Positions 43,418 to 50,720 of a DNA stretch of 64,000 nt are shown here, in pieces. Positions within the stretch are counted from its first letter, which is position 1, and each line of letters opens with the position of its first letter. The translations under genes and the position numbers were made by a program. The notes under the pieces are model-generated. The model was not told where the DNA came from. It did no database searches and saw nothing but the letters and a program-made list of their open reading frames with translations. Source of the DNA: Aliivibrio wodanis (GTDB lineage Bacteria; Pseudomonadota; Gammaproteobacteria; Enterobacterales; Vibrionaceae); NCBI GenBank assembly GCA_000953695.1, contig LN554847.1:809801-873800 (forward strand), in the 5' to 3' direction.

Positions 43418-43909
43418 CTATATTGCAATACCTAAAAGCATTAAAACAACACCAGGGATAAACAAAATTTTAAATAATACTGGATGAGTTTTTTCCGGAA
43501 AAGTCTGCCCACCATAAGTCTGAATCCCCTCACCTAGAGCCATTAATGTTCCCCAACTGGCAAGGAATGTACCAAAAAATGAAAGTACCTTATTAAAATC
43601 AACGGATAAGTTATAATTTATTGAGCCACTAAAAAAACAAAATAGCATAACAATCACAGTAATATAGATTAATATCTTAAAAGAACCCCAAAATCCATTC
43701 CTAATTTTCTCTATAGATTTAGTTAATTGCTCACTATATGCAGCACACTTTCTATTATATTTTGCTTTCTTTTCTTCATCCGTCTCATTTATGCCAGAAA
43801 CTGGCGGATCTAATTTCATATCATGCTGTAAAGCCAGTTCATAATACTTATTTTTACAAAAAATAAATTTCAAACCAGCCCACCAAATATTTATTTCTTC
43901 CTTTTTCAT
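43418..43909 (-). CDS. Membrane protein of unknown function, 163 aa
   Basis: ATG 43909 chosen over the longer attC-derived frame. TM segments: SFKILIYITVIVMLFCFFSGSI, VLSFFGTFLASWGTLMALG and LFKILFIPGVVLMLLGIAI. The N-terminal 70 residues are cytoplasmic and charged (DEEKKAKYNRKCAAYSEQL). No family recognised. Confidence 0.72.
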   Translation of the reverse strand: MKKEEINIWWAGLKFIFCKNKYYELALQHDMKLDPPVSGINETDEEKKAKYNRKCAAYSEQLTKSIEKIRNGFWGSFKILIYITVIVMLFCFFSGSINYNLSVDFNKVLSFFGTFLASWGTLMALGEGIQTYGGQTFPEKTHPVLFKILFIPGVVLMLLGIAI

Positions 43910-43957
43910 CCAATTAACCCACCAAATATACAAATTTATTACGATATCAAATGACAC

Positions 43958-44078
43958 ATAACGCCTGCATAACACGTTTGCTACCATGCAGATTAAGCCC
44001 AAATTTACCACTTAACTAGGTAAACTCAAAGAAACCTAGAATGCCGAATGTAGCAAATCGTGTTGATGCGATTGTTAT
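43958..44078 (-). repeat. attC, subtype II
   Basis: Ends the lipoprotein cassette; GATGCGATTGTTAT arm variant. Confidence 0.93.
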
Positions 44079-44086
44079 AGCGCGAC

Positions 44087-44506
44087 TCAAGTATGGTGAT
44101 ATTTATAAATAGAGAAAGATTCACATTTACCAGATACCCCAGACTTTGGTGTATTACTAATTATCTTCCCCTTTTTATCAATTCGCATATAGTTATCACG
44201 CCACCCACAAAAATTAATTTTTCCATATTCATTAATACTACTATATTTGAAAAACCGATTTTTTTCACCTGAACGTGGGGATACATGATCAATGGCTAAG
44301 CAAACTACAATAACTCGTTTTTCTTCTTTGATTAAATCGGTAATGTCAGACGAGCTATCACAATATGTATAATCCATTTTTCCTGGACGATATTTTACAT
44401 ATTTAAATGCCTCAGTTTTAGAACTAGCTACTTTAGATAAATCAATTCGACTAGACTCTTTGCAACCTGCTAAAATGAGCAGCGACAAAAATATAAGTTT
44501 TTTCAT
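44087..44506 (-). CDS. Small lipoprotein, 139 aa
   Basis: ATG 44506. A lipoprotein signal peptide MKKLIFLSLLILAGCKESS has the lipobox LAGC. The mature part is basic and has four more Cys (TYCDSSSD, VVCLAID, NFCGWRDN, SGKCESF). Probably anchored in the envelope. Function unknown. Confidence 0.78.
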   Translation of the reverse strand: MKKLIFLSLLILAGCKESSRIDLSKVASSKTEAFKYVKYRPGKMDYTYCDSSSDITDLIKEEKRVIVVCLAIDHVSPRSGEKNRFFKYSSINEYGKINFCGWRDNYMRIDKKGKIISNTPKSGVSGKCESFSIYKYHHT

Positions 44507-44528
44507 TGTTAAAATAGACTCCTGCGCT

Positions 44529-44631
44529 ATAACGCCGCAATAACACGTGCGAAAGACCGACTTACAAAACCAATTACACTTCAAACCGCGAATGCCGAGT
44601 GTAATAGCATCGTGTTGATTGCTTTGTTATA
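44529..44631 (-). repeat. attC, subtype IV
   Basis: Ends repeated cassette copy 7. Confidence 0.92.
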
Positions 44632-45089
44632 CGAGCCTTGCTTTCGCTCCAATTAACTTGGTAAAGAACTGATTTACCAAGACTTGCTGTAAACTGAGTT
44701 TAATTAGACTGGCTCAATTAAGCGAGCAAAATATCCAATCAACAACAATAACTGTGAAACGAAACAATCCCTTTTTCTTACACCATTTGAACGATTTGGT
44801 TTCAGCCAGTTTGGAACTGATAAACCAAATATCCAAACCACAATTGGGATTGAAAATGCTGAGAGAAAAACACTGATGCAGGCTAAAATGAGGCATAACC
44901 AAAGAACAATTGAAGCGTAAATTAGTTTCTGAAACGCCTGAATTTGGGGCAATAATAGTTCAATGCCGAACCTGATGAACGAACACCAAAAGACAACAAA
45001 GAAAAAGATAAACCACCCTACTTTCACACCTAAAAAACTAATGGTTCAATCGCTGAACTGAACCAAAAAACTGCATTCTCAGAGTTCGT
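44632..45089 (-). repeat. Repeated ~460-bp cassette, copy 7 (the one with an intact frame)
   Basis: Hairpins GGTTCA/TGAACC (start) and CTTGGTAAA/TTTACCAAG (end). Ends match as CGTATAAC/GTTATACG. Holds the only uninterrupted version of the family's membrane-protein frame. Confidence 0.8.
44704..45027 (-). CDS. Small hydrophobic protein of the repeated cassette, 107 aa
   Basis: Starts at GTG 45027 just downstream of the cassette's first hairpin, with AGG only one base away. Hydrophobic segments VGWFIFFFVVFWCSFIRFG and LWLCLILACISVFLSAFSIPIVVWIFGL suggest two TM helices. A basic loop LKPNRSNGVRKRD and the tail LLLIGYFARLIEPV follow. I do not recognise the family. Most sister copies are broken, so it may itself be decaying or may be the ancestral product. 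Confidence 0.5.
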   Translation of the reverse strand: MKVGWFIFFFVVFWCSFIRFGIELLLPQIQAFQKLIYASIVLWLCLILACISVFLSAFSIPIVVWIFGLSVPNWLKPNRSNGVRKRDCFVSQLLLLIGYFARLIEPV

Positions 45090-45212
45090 ATAACGCCTGC
45101 ATAACACGTTTGCTACTATGAAGACTTAGCTGAATTTTAACGCCTTAATCACTGAAACTAAAGGCAAACTGACAACGCCGAGTGTAGCAAATCGTGTTGA
45201 TGCATTTGTTAT
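45090..45212 (-). repeat. attC, subtype I
   Basis: Ends the catB cassette and contains its TAA. Confidence 0.93.
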
Positions 45213-45841
45213 AAGCGATTCTGATTTTGCCAATAACTATAAAGACCACTGATGTCTGACGAACACATTAAACTCATTACGCCCTTGATTTGGTCATCGC
45301 TCCATTGCCACCATTTCATTTCTAACAACTGAGCAATTTCACTTTCAGTGAAACGATAACGAATATGTTTAGCTGGATTTGAGCCAACAATTGAATAAGG
45401 CGCGACATCTTTAGTTACGGAAGCTCGACTTGCGATAATTGCACCATCACCGACTTTTACACCGCTCATAATCATTGCTTCAGTGCCAATCCAAACATCA
45501 TTACCAATTACCGTGTCCCCTGAACGTTCAAAACCATCTTTAGCGTCCGAGAAATTTTCATTCTCTTGATAGAAAAACGGAAACGTACTGACCCAATTAT
45601 TTTGATGTCCTTGATTGCCTGCCATCATAAAAACAGCACCCGAACCAATTGAGCAATAACTACCAATAATTAATTTATCAATATCCGTTCTATCAGCCAA
45701 TAAATAACGAGCACAATCATCAAAGCTATGATTATGATAATAGCCAGAATAGTAACTATGCTCACCCACAATAATATTAGGATTGGTTACCTGTTCTTTC
45801 AGTGACTTACCCACAAAAGGGCTTTCAAAATAATTGTTCAA
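45209..45841 (-). CDS. catB: CatB-type (xenobiotic) O-acetyltransferase
   Basis: 210 residues from TTG 45841 (GAGGA upstream), the exact CatB length. Left-handed beta-helix hexapeptide enzyme of the XAT class, which acetylates chloramphenicol and related hydroxyl compounds. Catalytic His79 sits in [13 protein letters not shown]. Hexapeptide turns include [56 protein letters not shown] and [16 protein letters not shown]. Chloramphenicol resistance depends on expression, which is unknown this deep in an array. Confidence 0.93.
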   Translation of the reverse strand: MNNYFESPFVGKSLKEQVTNPNIIVGEHSYYSGYYHNHSFDDCARYLLADRTDIDKLIIGSYCSIGSGAVFMMAGNQGHQNNWVSTFPFFYQENENFSDAKDGFERSGDTVIGNDVWIGTEAMIMSGVKVGDGAIIASRASVTKDVAPYSIVGSNPAKHIRYRFTESEIAQLLEMKWWQWSDDQIKGVMSLMCSSDISGLYSYWQNQNRL

Positions 45842-45862
45842 CCTAAATCCTCTTTTAAGCTT

Positions 45863-45986
45863 ATAACGCCTGCATAACACGTTTTCTACGATACAGACTT
45901 ACCTGAATTTTACTGCCTTAATCACTGAAACTAAAGGCAAACTGACAACGCCGAGTGTAGAAAATCGTGTTGATGCAATTGTTATG
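45863..45986 (-). repeat. attC, subtype I with TTTTCTAC stem
   Basis: Ends the 45994-46416 cassette. Both arms changed together (TTTTCTAC/GTAGAAAA). Confidence 0.92.
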
Positions 45987-45993
45987 TGTGTTC

Positions 45994-46416
45994 TTATTGA
46001 ACCAATGAACTTTTAAGTACGAAATGATCATCGACCGTTTCAATTACTGTCCATTTTAGATTTGAATACAATACAGGAATATGAGTAAAAACCAGCAACT
46101 CTGGTTCAGCCATTTCACTAACCATTTTTTCAGCATGATTAATCAATTGAGAGCTAATTCCTTGCTTACGATTTTCAGGTTTAATAAAGACAGCATTAAC
46201 CCAAACTGCCTGCTCTTGAGTAATTGGAGATAGAAAACGAGTAAAAACTAAACCACCAATTAATTCACCATTTTCTAATGCAATAATAGGATTTGGGATT
46301 ACTTTTCCATCTTTTGTTGTGGCTAGTGGTTCAACATCATCCCACTCACTTTCAAACCATTGATACAATTCAGTTAAATACGTTGAGTTACTTTCAACCG
46401 TTTGAATTAAAACCAT
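45994..46416 (-). CDS. GNAT-family N-acetyltransferase
   Basis: 140 residues from ATG 46416 (GGAG 6 nt upstream). EQAVWVNAVFIKPENRKQGISSQLINHAEKMV is motif A. The N-terminal LTELYQWFESEWDDVEPLA resembles enzymes that acetylate small amines. Substrate unknown. Confidence 0.88.
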   Translation of the reverse strand: MVLIQTVESNSTYLTELYQWFESEWDDVEPLATTKDGKVIPNPIIALENGELIGGLVFTRFLSPITQEQAVWVNAVFIKPENRKQGISSQLINHAEKMVSEMAEPELLVFTHIPVLYSNLKWTVIETVDDHFVLKSSLVQ

Positions 46417-46453
46417 AATTACTCCATTAAACCTATCATTTCCGTAAAAACAC

Positions 46454-46577
46454 ATAACGCCGCAATAACACGTTTACTACGACACTAACTTAGCTGAATT
46501 TTAACGCCTTAATCACTGAAACTAAAGGAAAACTGACAACGCCGAATGTAGTAAATCGTGTTGATTGCTTTGTTATC
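46454..46577 (-). repeat. attC, subtype V
   Basis: Ends the nucleotidyltransferase-like cassette; loop has AAAGGAAAACTGAC. Confidence 0.92.
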
Positions 46578-47133
46578 TGGTAACCCAAGGGAAAACTGTA
46601 ATGTCACCCCAACGCTCTTTAAAACTACTTGTCATTTTTAGATAACTAGCCTCTGTCATCGCCTTTTTATTTGGACGGACATTCATACCAAAAGCATCAT
46701 CCAAGCCATAAGGTGCATAAATTTCAACGTCCCCTTGTAGGGTAAGCCTAAATCCAATTGCAAATGCTGATAACCAAGAAGATATACCACCTTCGACTTT
46801 ATCGTAAGCTTCAATGGTTTGACCAAATTTTTCTGGATACCACTCATGAACAATTGCTTGATTCTTAACATCTACGGGAAAACCATGTGTTAATTTAGAT
46901 ATAATCAGTTGTTCAAAATCAGCGTCACTTAAATCCATATTTTGGTCAAAGTATACAATATCGAAATCTTTCACCTTATCGAGTAAAGGTTTACCTAAAA
47001 TATCATTCCAAATAATCTGCGTAATTGCACCACCTGCAATATAATAATTAGGAATAGAGCAATCATTACAAACAGAAGCCGTTTCCATTAGCTCCGGAAC
47101 ACTTTCTATTAATTTAATTAATCTCTGTTTCAT
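46573..47133 (-). CDS. Nucleotidyltransferase-like protein (NTP_transf_6 / DUF925 type)
   Basis: 186 residues from ATG 47133 (GAGG upstream). Signature elements NYYIAGGAITQIIWNDILGKPLLDKVKDFDIVYFD (about 29-63) resemble the G-[GS] and D-x-D nucleotidyltransferase core; VDVKNQAIVHEWYPEKFG and IGFRLTLQGDVEIYAPYGLDD follow. Members are uncharacterised, and substrates could be RNA, protein or small molecules. Confidence 0.87.
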   Translation of the reverse strand: MKQRLIKLIESVPELMETASVCNDCSIPNYYIAGGAITQIIWNDILGKPLLDKVKDFDIVYFDQNMDLSDADFEQLIISKLTHGFPVDVKNQAIVHEWYPEKFGQTIEAYDKVEGGISSWLSAFAIGFRLTLQGDVEIYAPYGLDDAFGMNVRPNKKAMTEASYLKMTSSFKERWGDITVFPWVTR

Positions 47134-47150
47134 CAACTACCTCATACCAG

Positions 47151-47274
47151 ATAACGCCTGCATAACACGTTTGCTACGATACAGACTTAGCTGAATTTTA
47201 ACGCCTTAATCACTGAAACTAAAGGCAAACCGACAACGCCGAATGTAGCAAATCGTGTTGATGCATTTGTTATA
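47151..47274 (-). repeat. attC, subtype I (last in the array here)
   Basis: Ends the truncated SIR2-like cassette. No further attC is visible to the right. Confidence 0.93.
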
Positions 47275-47277
47275 TTT

Positions 47278-47897
47278 TTAAGCAGCGATTAACTTACTAG
47301 AAGTTAAATTATTTTTTAAATCTGTCATCAATAAATTATGAGCTGATAAATAATCATTTCCTTCTCGCTCTCTCTCAACAACAATCACATTCATTGATTT
47401 TAATAGCGACTTTTTATCGTCAGATATATTTGAATCATAAAAATATATCTTGTTATTAATATTATGACTTAACATTAATCTAGCTCGCTTATTCAAAACC
47501 CACCATAAATCAGTTTCACTGAAGTCTAAGGATAGGCCTAAGATATGTACATTTGAATTAAAGAAAAGCTCTACCCATGACACATTATCAAAGCAATTAT
47601 TTTTTAATTTATCAACAATAGAAATAACTGATTGTTTATTCTTATTTATTTTATATTTGTACTTACCTTTAATATAAGCATCAATTTTAGATATAGACCC
47701 ACAATAATGGTCCAACCCAAGCATAATTGATTTGGGATGTTCAATCTCACCATGTATGTGCCATAATTTACATTCTTGCTTATTTTTACTTTGAAGAGAT
47801 AAATATCGGCGAATACTATAAATTCCTTCTGTACTTAGATTTTCTTCTGCTCCATTATATGATTTAACAAATGCATTATCATAATTGGTTGTTAAAT
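47278..47897 (-). pseudogene. SIR2-like (AbiH-related) gene, 5' end removed at IS30 copy 6
   Basis: The open frame runs from the IS boundary: LTTNYDNAFVKSYNG, then KQECKLWHIHGEIEHPKSIMLGLDHYCGS, and later ILGLSLDFSETDLWWVLNKRARLM. TTNYD, HIHG and GLSxD are the order seen in SIR2-like defence proteins. The N-terminal nucleotide-binding part is missing, so the remaining ~205 residues are unlikely to work. The 5' half should exist elsewhere beside another IS30 copy if the join is a rearrangement. Confidence 0.8.
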
Positions 47898-48951
47898 CCT
47901 AGATCCCAAGAATAACCGACACACTTTGGTATAGATTAGAGAGTCAGTTGCCTATAAGCTTCAAGCTCTCACACAATCAACTAAGGTAACCACATGGGAC
48001 ACCAATATAAGCAACTGACACTAAGTGAAAGATACCAGATTGAAGCTTGGAATACACATAGTATTTCTGCTCGGGAAATAGGACAAAAATTAAAACGGAG
48101 CAATGGCTCCATTTCAAGGGAATTACGACGCTGTCCTGTTGGAAGTTATTCTGCCGAGCAAGCGCATAAACATGCTTTTCAAAAAAGAACACTTTCAATT
48201 AAGCACACAAAGTGTGGCCAAAAGAATAAGAAAATAATTCAAATATACCTACAACTTGGTTGGAGCCCAGAGCAAATATCTGGACGAATGCATAAAGAAA
48301 AAATAGAAAATACAATATGTTGCAGTACTATTTACAATGTAGTTAAAAGAGAGCATTGGCAAAGAATGCTTGCTCGAAAAGGTAAAAAATACAAACAGCG
48401 TAAAGGTGTAGAAGCTGGAGCAAGACTAATTCCCAACCGCGCTGATATCTCTCTCCGGCCTGCTATTGTTGACGATAACTCAGAAATTGGCCACTGGGAA
48501 GGTGATACTGTTTATGGTCAAGATGGGTATTTAGTCACTATGGTAGAGCGAGTATCTAAGCTATTAGTTACTTGCAAAGTACGTAGCAAGTCTAAAAAAG
48601 CAGTCACTCGTGGGATAAATCGCATGATGAAGCCCTTTAAAGAACTTTGCAAAACAATCACATTTGATAATGGCGGAGAGTTTGCGGGTCATGCTAAGAT
48701 AGCTAAGCATCTGAACTGTGACATTTATTTTGCTAAACCTTACCATTCCTGGCAACGAGGTTTGAATGAAAATACCAATGGTTTACTAAGGCGTTTTTTC
48801 CCAAAGGGAATGGCCATTGGAGAACTTGCTGCAAAAGAGGTTAAACAGGCAGAGTTTTTGATTAATTCGAGACCTAGAAAGGCATTAAATTTTCTGAGTC
48901 CGAGTGAGTTTTTAAGCGGTAAGCGTGTGTCGGTTATTGTTACGATCTAGC
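47898..48951 (+). mobile_element. IS30-family element, copy 6, at the array boundary
   Basis: Complete element with non-matching flanks AAT and TAT. Left side is integron cassette DNA and right side a chemotaxis gene, so it marks a rearrangement joint rather than a simple insertion. Confidence 0.95.
47994..48950 (+). CDS. IS30-family transposase
   Basis: 318 residues, unchanged from the other complete copies, DDE triad complete. Confidence 0.97.
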   Translation: MGHQYKQLTLSERYQIEAWNTHSISAREIGQKLKRSNGSISRELRRCPVGSYSAEQAHKHAFQKRTLSIKHTKCGQKNKKIIQIYLQLGWSPEQISGRMHKEKIENTICCSTIYNVVKREHWQRMLARKGKKYKQRKGVEAGARLIPNRADISLRPAIVDDNSEIGHWEGDTVYGQDGYLVTMVERVSKLLVTCKVRSKSKKAVTRGINRMMKPFKELCKTITFDNGGEFAGHAKIAKHLNCDIYFAKPYHSWQRGLNENTNGLLRRFFPKGMAIGELAAKEVKQAEFLINSRPRKALNFLSPSEFLSGKRVSVIVTI

Positions 48952-49991
48952 TATTGGCCGTATTTATCATTTCTATGGTCACTGCATGGTGGTTATCTGG
49001 CTTAATCGTTACACCAATTAAACAAATTCAATTAATTATCCGTCGCTTAGCGGAAGGTGATTTAACTGTGCGTGCTAATGCCGATGGAGACAATGAAGTT
49101 GCTGAACTAGGTAAAGATATCAACACCACCGCGACCCAACTTCAAACTACAGTAGAAGCGCTATCTCGTATTAGTGAAGACGTTGCTGCAGCATCTACTG
49201 AATTGGCTGCGGTTATGACAGAATCTGAAGCAAACTCACAAAAAGAACTCAGTGAAATAGAACAAGTTGCCTCTGCAGTAAATGAACTATCAAGCACAGC
49301 TGATAACGTGAGTGATAATGCGCTATCTGCAGATAGAACCGCTCGTGATACCAATGATCTTGCTCGTTCTGGCCTAGATATTTTTACTCAAAGTAATCAA
49401 GCAAGTGAAGATATGGCAAATGCTCTAACTGATGCAGCTGTTGTTGTGAATCGCTTAAAAGAACAATCAGAGCAAATTAATAATGTTGTAGAGGTGATCC
49501 GTGGCGTTTCTGAGCAAACGAACCTTCTTGCATTGAATGCTGCCATTGAAGCCGCTCGTGCTGGTGAATCAGGCCGTGGCTTTGCTGTTGTTGCTGACGA
49601 AGTTCGTCTACTGGCTGCTCGTACTCAATCATCAACTCAAGAGATCCAAGCTATTATTGAATCTCTACAAGAGCAATCAGGTCTAGCAAATGACAGTATG
49701 CAAACGAGTCTTGATAAACTTGAATTAAATAAAGAGTTAACCGCAAAAGCGGGAGATGCGTTGGTCAGCATCACTGAATCAATTACTGCAATTAATGACA
49801 TGAACACTCAAGTTGCTACCGCAGCAGAAGAGCAGTCTCAAGTAACTCAAGATATTAACCGTAACGTGGTAAATATGTCTGAGCTTGTAAATCAGAACGT
49901 AACTGGCATTAGCCAAAGTGCAAGTGCAAGTAATGAATTATCTCGATTAGCTGAACAACAAAAAGAGCAACTGGCGTTCTTTAAGTTGTAA
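48952..49991 (+). pseudogene. Methyl-accepting chemotaxis protein, 5' truncated by IS30
   Basis: The open frame begins at the IS end. What remains is TM2 ([17 protein letters not shown]), a HAMP domain ([20 protein letters not shown]) and the full cytoplasmic signalling domain with the hairpin tip [35 protein letters not shown]. The first TM helix and the periplasmic ligand-binding domain are gone. Without them it cannot sense its ligand, though an IS-driven fragment could still disturb signalling. Other half expected elsewhere in the genome. Confidence 0.92.
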
Positions 49992-50013
49992 TTTCTAGAT
50001 AAAGTGTTGATAT

Positions 50014-50050
50014 AAAAAAAGCGGTAAGGCCACCCACCTTACCGCTTTTT
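50014..50050. terminator. Bidirectional rho-independent terminator
   Basis: Stem GCGGTAAGG/CCTTACCGC (50021-50029, 50037-50045) with a 7-nt loop, A-run before and T5 after. Serves the truncated MCP gene (plus) and the copper operon (minus), which converge here. Confidence 0.93.
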
Positions 50051-50068
50051 CATATCATCTAATTAGCA

Positions 50069-50635
50069 TTATAACGTTACTTTTTTTACCATCCCTGCTT
50101 CTGCATGTCCTGGAATATTACAAGCAAACTCTACGTTATTATCACCATGGAAATGCCATGTAATTTGTTTTGCTTTACCAGGTTGAACAGTTACGGTACT
50201 GCCACTGTCATGTGCATGACCTGATGTCATTTTTTTCATCATTTCGCGATGTTCTAACTGCTCAGTTTCATTACCAATCGCAAACTCATGATCAATCTTA
50301 CCTGTATTCATTATCACAAATTGAACGATGTCGTTTGGTTCAATATTCACTTCTTTTTTGAATGTGATTTTCATATCATCAGATAAGATAACGTGTACAA
50401 CTTTGTTTGGTTTCATACCAGTTGCTGGCATACCTACTGCATTCATATCCTTCATAGACATGCCTTCCATCTTACTCATATCCATGTCTTTCATTTTCAT
50501 TTTTGAATGGTCCATTTGATTCATGTCCATCCCTTTCATATCCATTGAACCATGATCCATTTTACTGTGGTCCATCTCTGCCATTGCTGAACTTGTTACT
50601 AATGATAATGCGATTGCTAATATTGTCTTTTTCAT
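50069..50635 (-). CDS. Periplasmic Met/His-rich cupredoxin (CopI-like)
   Basis: 188 residues. A signal peptide (cleavage near SSAMA-EMD) is followed by a repetitive Met/His/Lys/Asp linker (about 20-75; MDHSKMDHGSMDMKGMDMNQ) suited to Cu(I) binding. A cupredoxin domain comes last, with type-1 copper ligands apparent as His in KIDHEF, Cys in EFACNIPGH, its His, and Met in EAGMV. Last gene of the copper operon, 85 bp after cusA, with its own AAGGA. Likely protects the periplasm against copper. Confidence 0.88.
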   Translation of the reverse strand: MKKTILAIALSLVTSSAMAEMDHSKMDHGSMDMKGMDMNQMDHSKMKMKDMDMSKMEGMSMKDMNAVGMPATGMKPNKVVHVILSDDMKITFKKEVNIEPNDIVQFVIMNTGKIDHEFAIGNETEQLEHREMMKKMTSGHAHDSGSTVTVQPGKAKQITWHFHGDNNVEFACNIPGHAEAGMVKKVTL

Positions 50636-50720
50636 TTTATTTTCCTTTTTAGATATTTATTAATTGGCTTATTACTTAGAACAATAAGCCATTGATATTT
50701 TCAGGTTAAGTTAATTGGTG

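Noticed and set aside
421-47274. Regularly recurring ~125-bp palindromic units could be taken for a CRISPR array.
   Set aside because: The units separate whole genes of 250-1,200 bp, have attC arm structure with extrahelical bases, and there are no cas genes or short uniform spacers.
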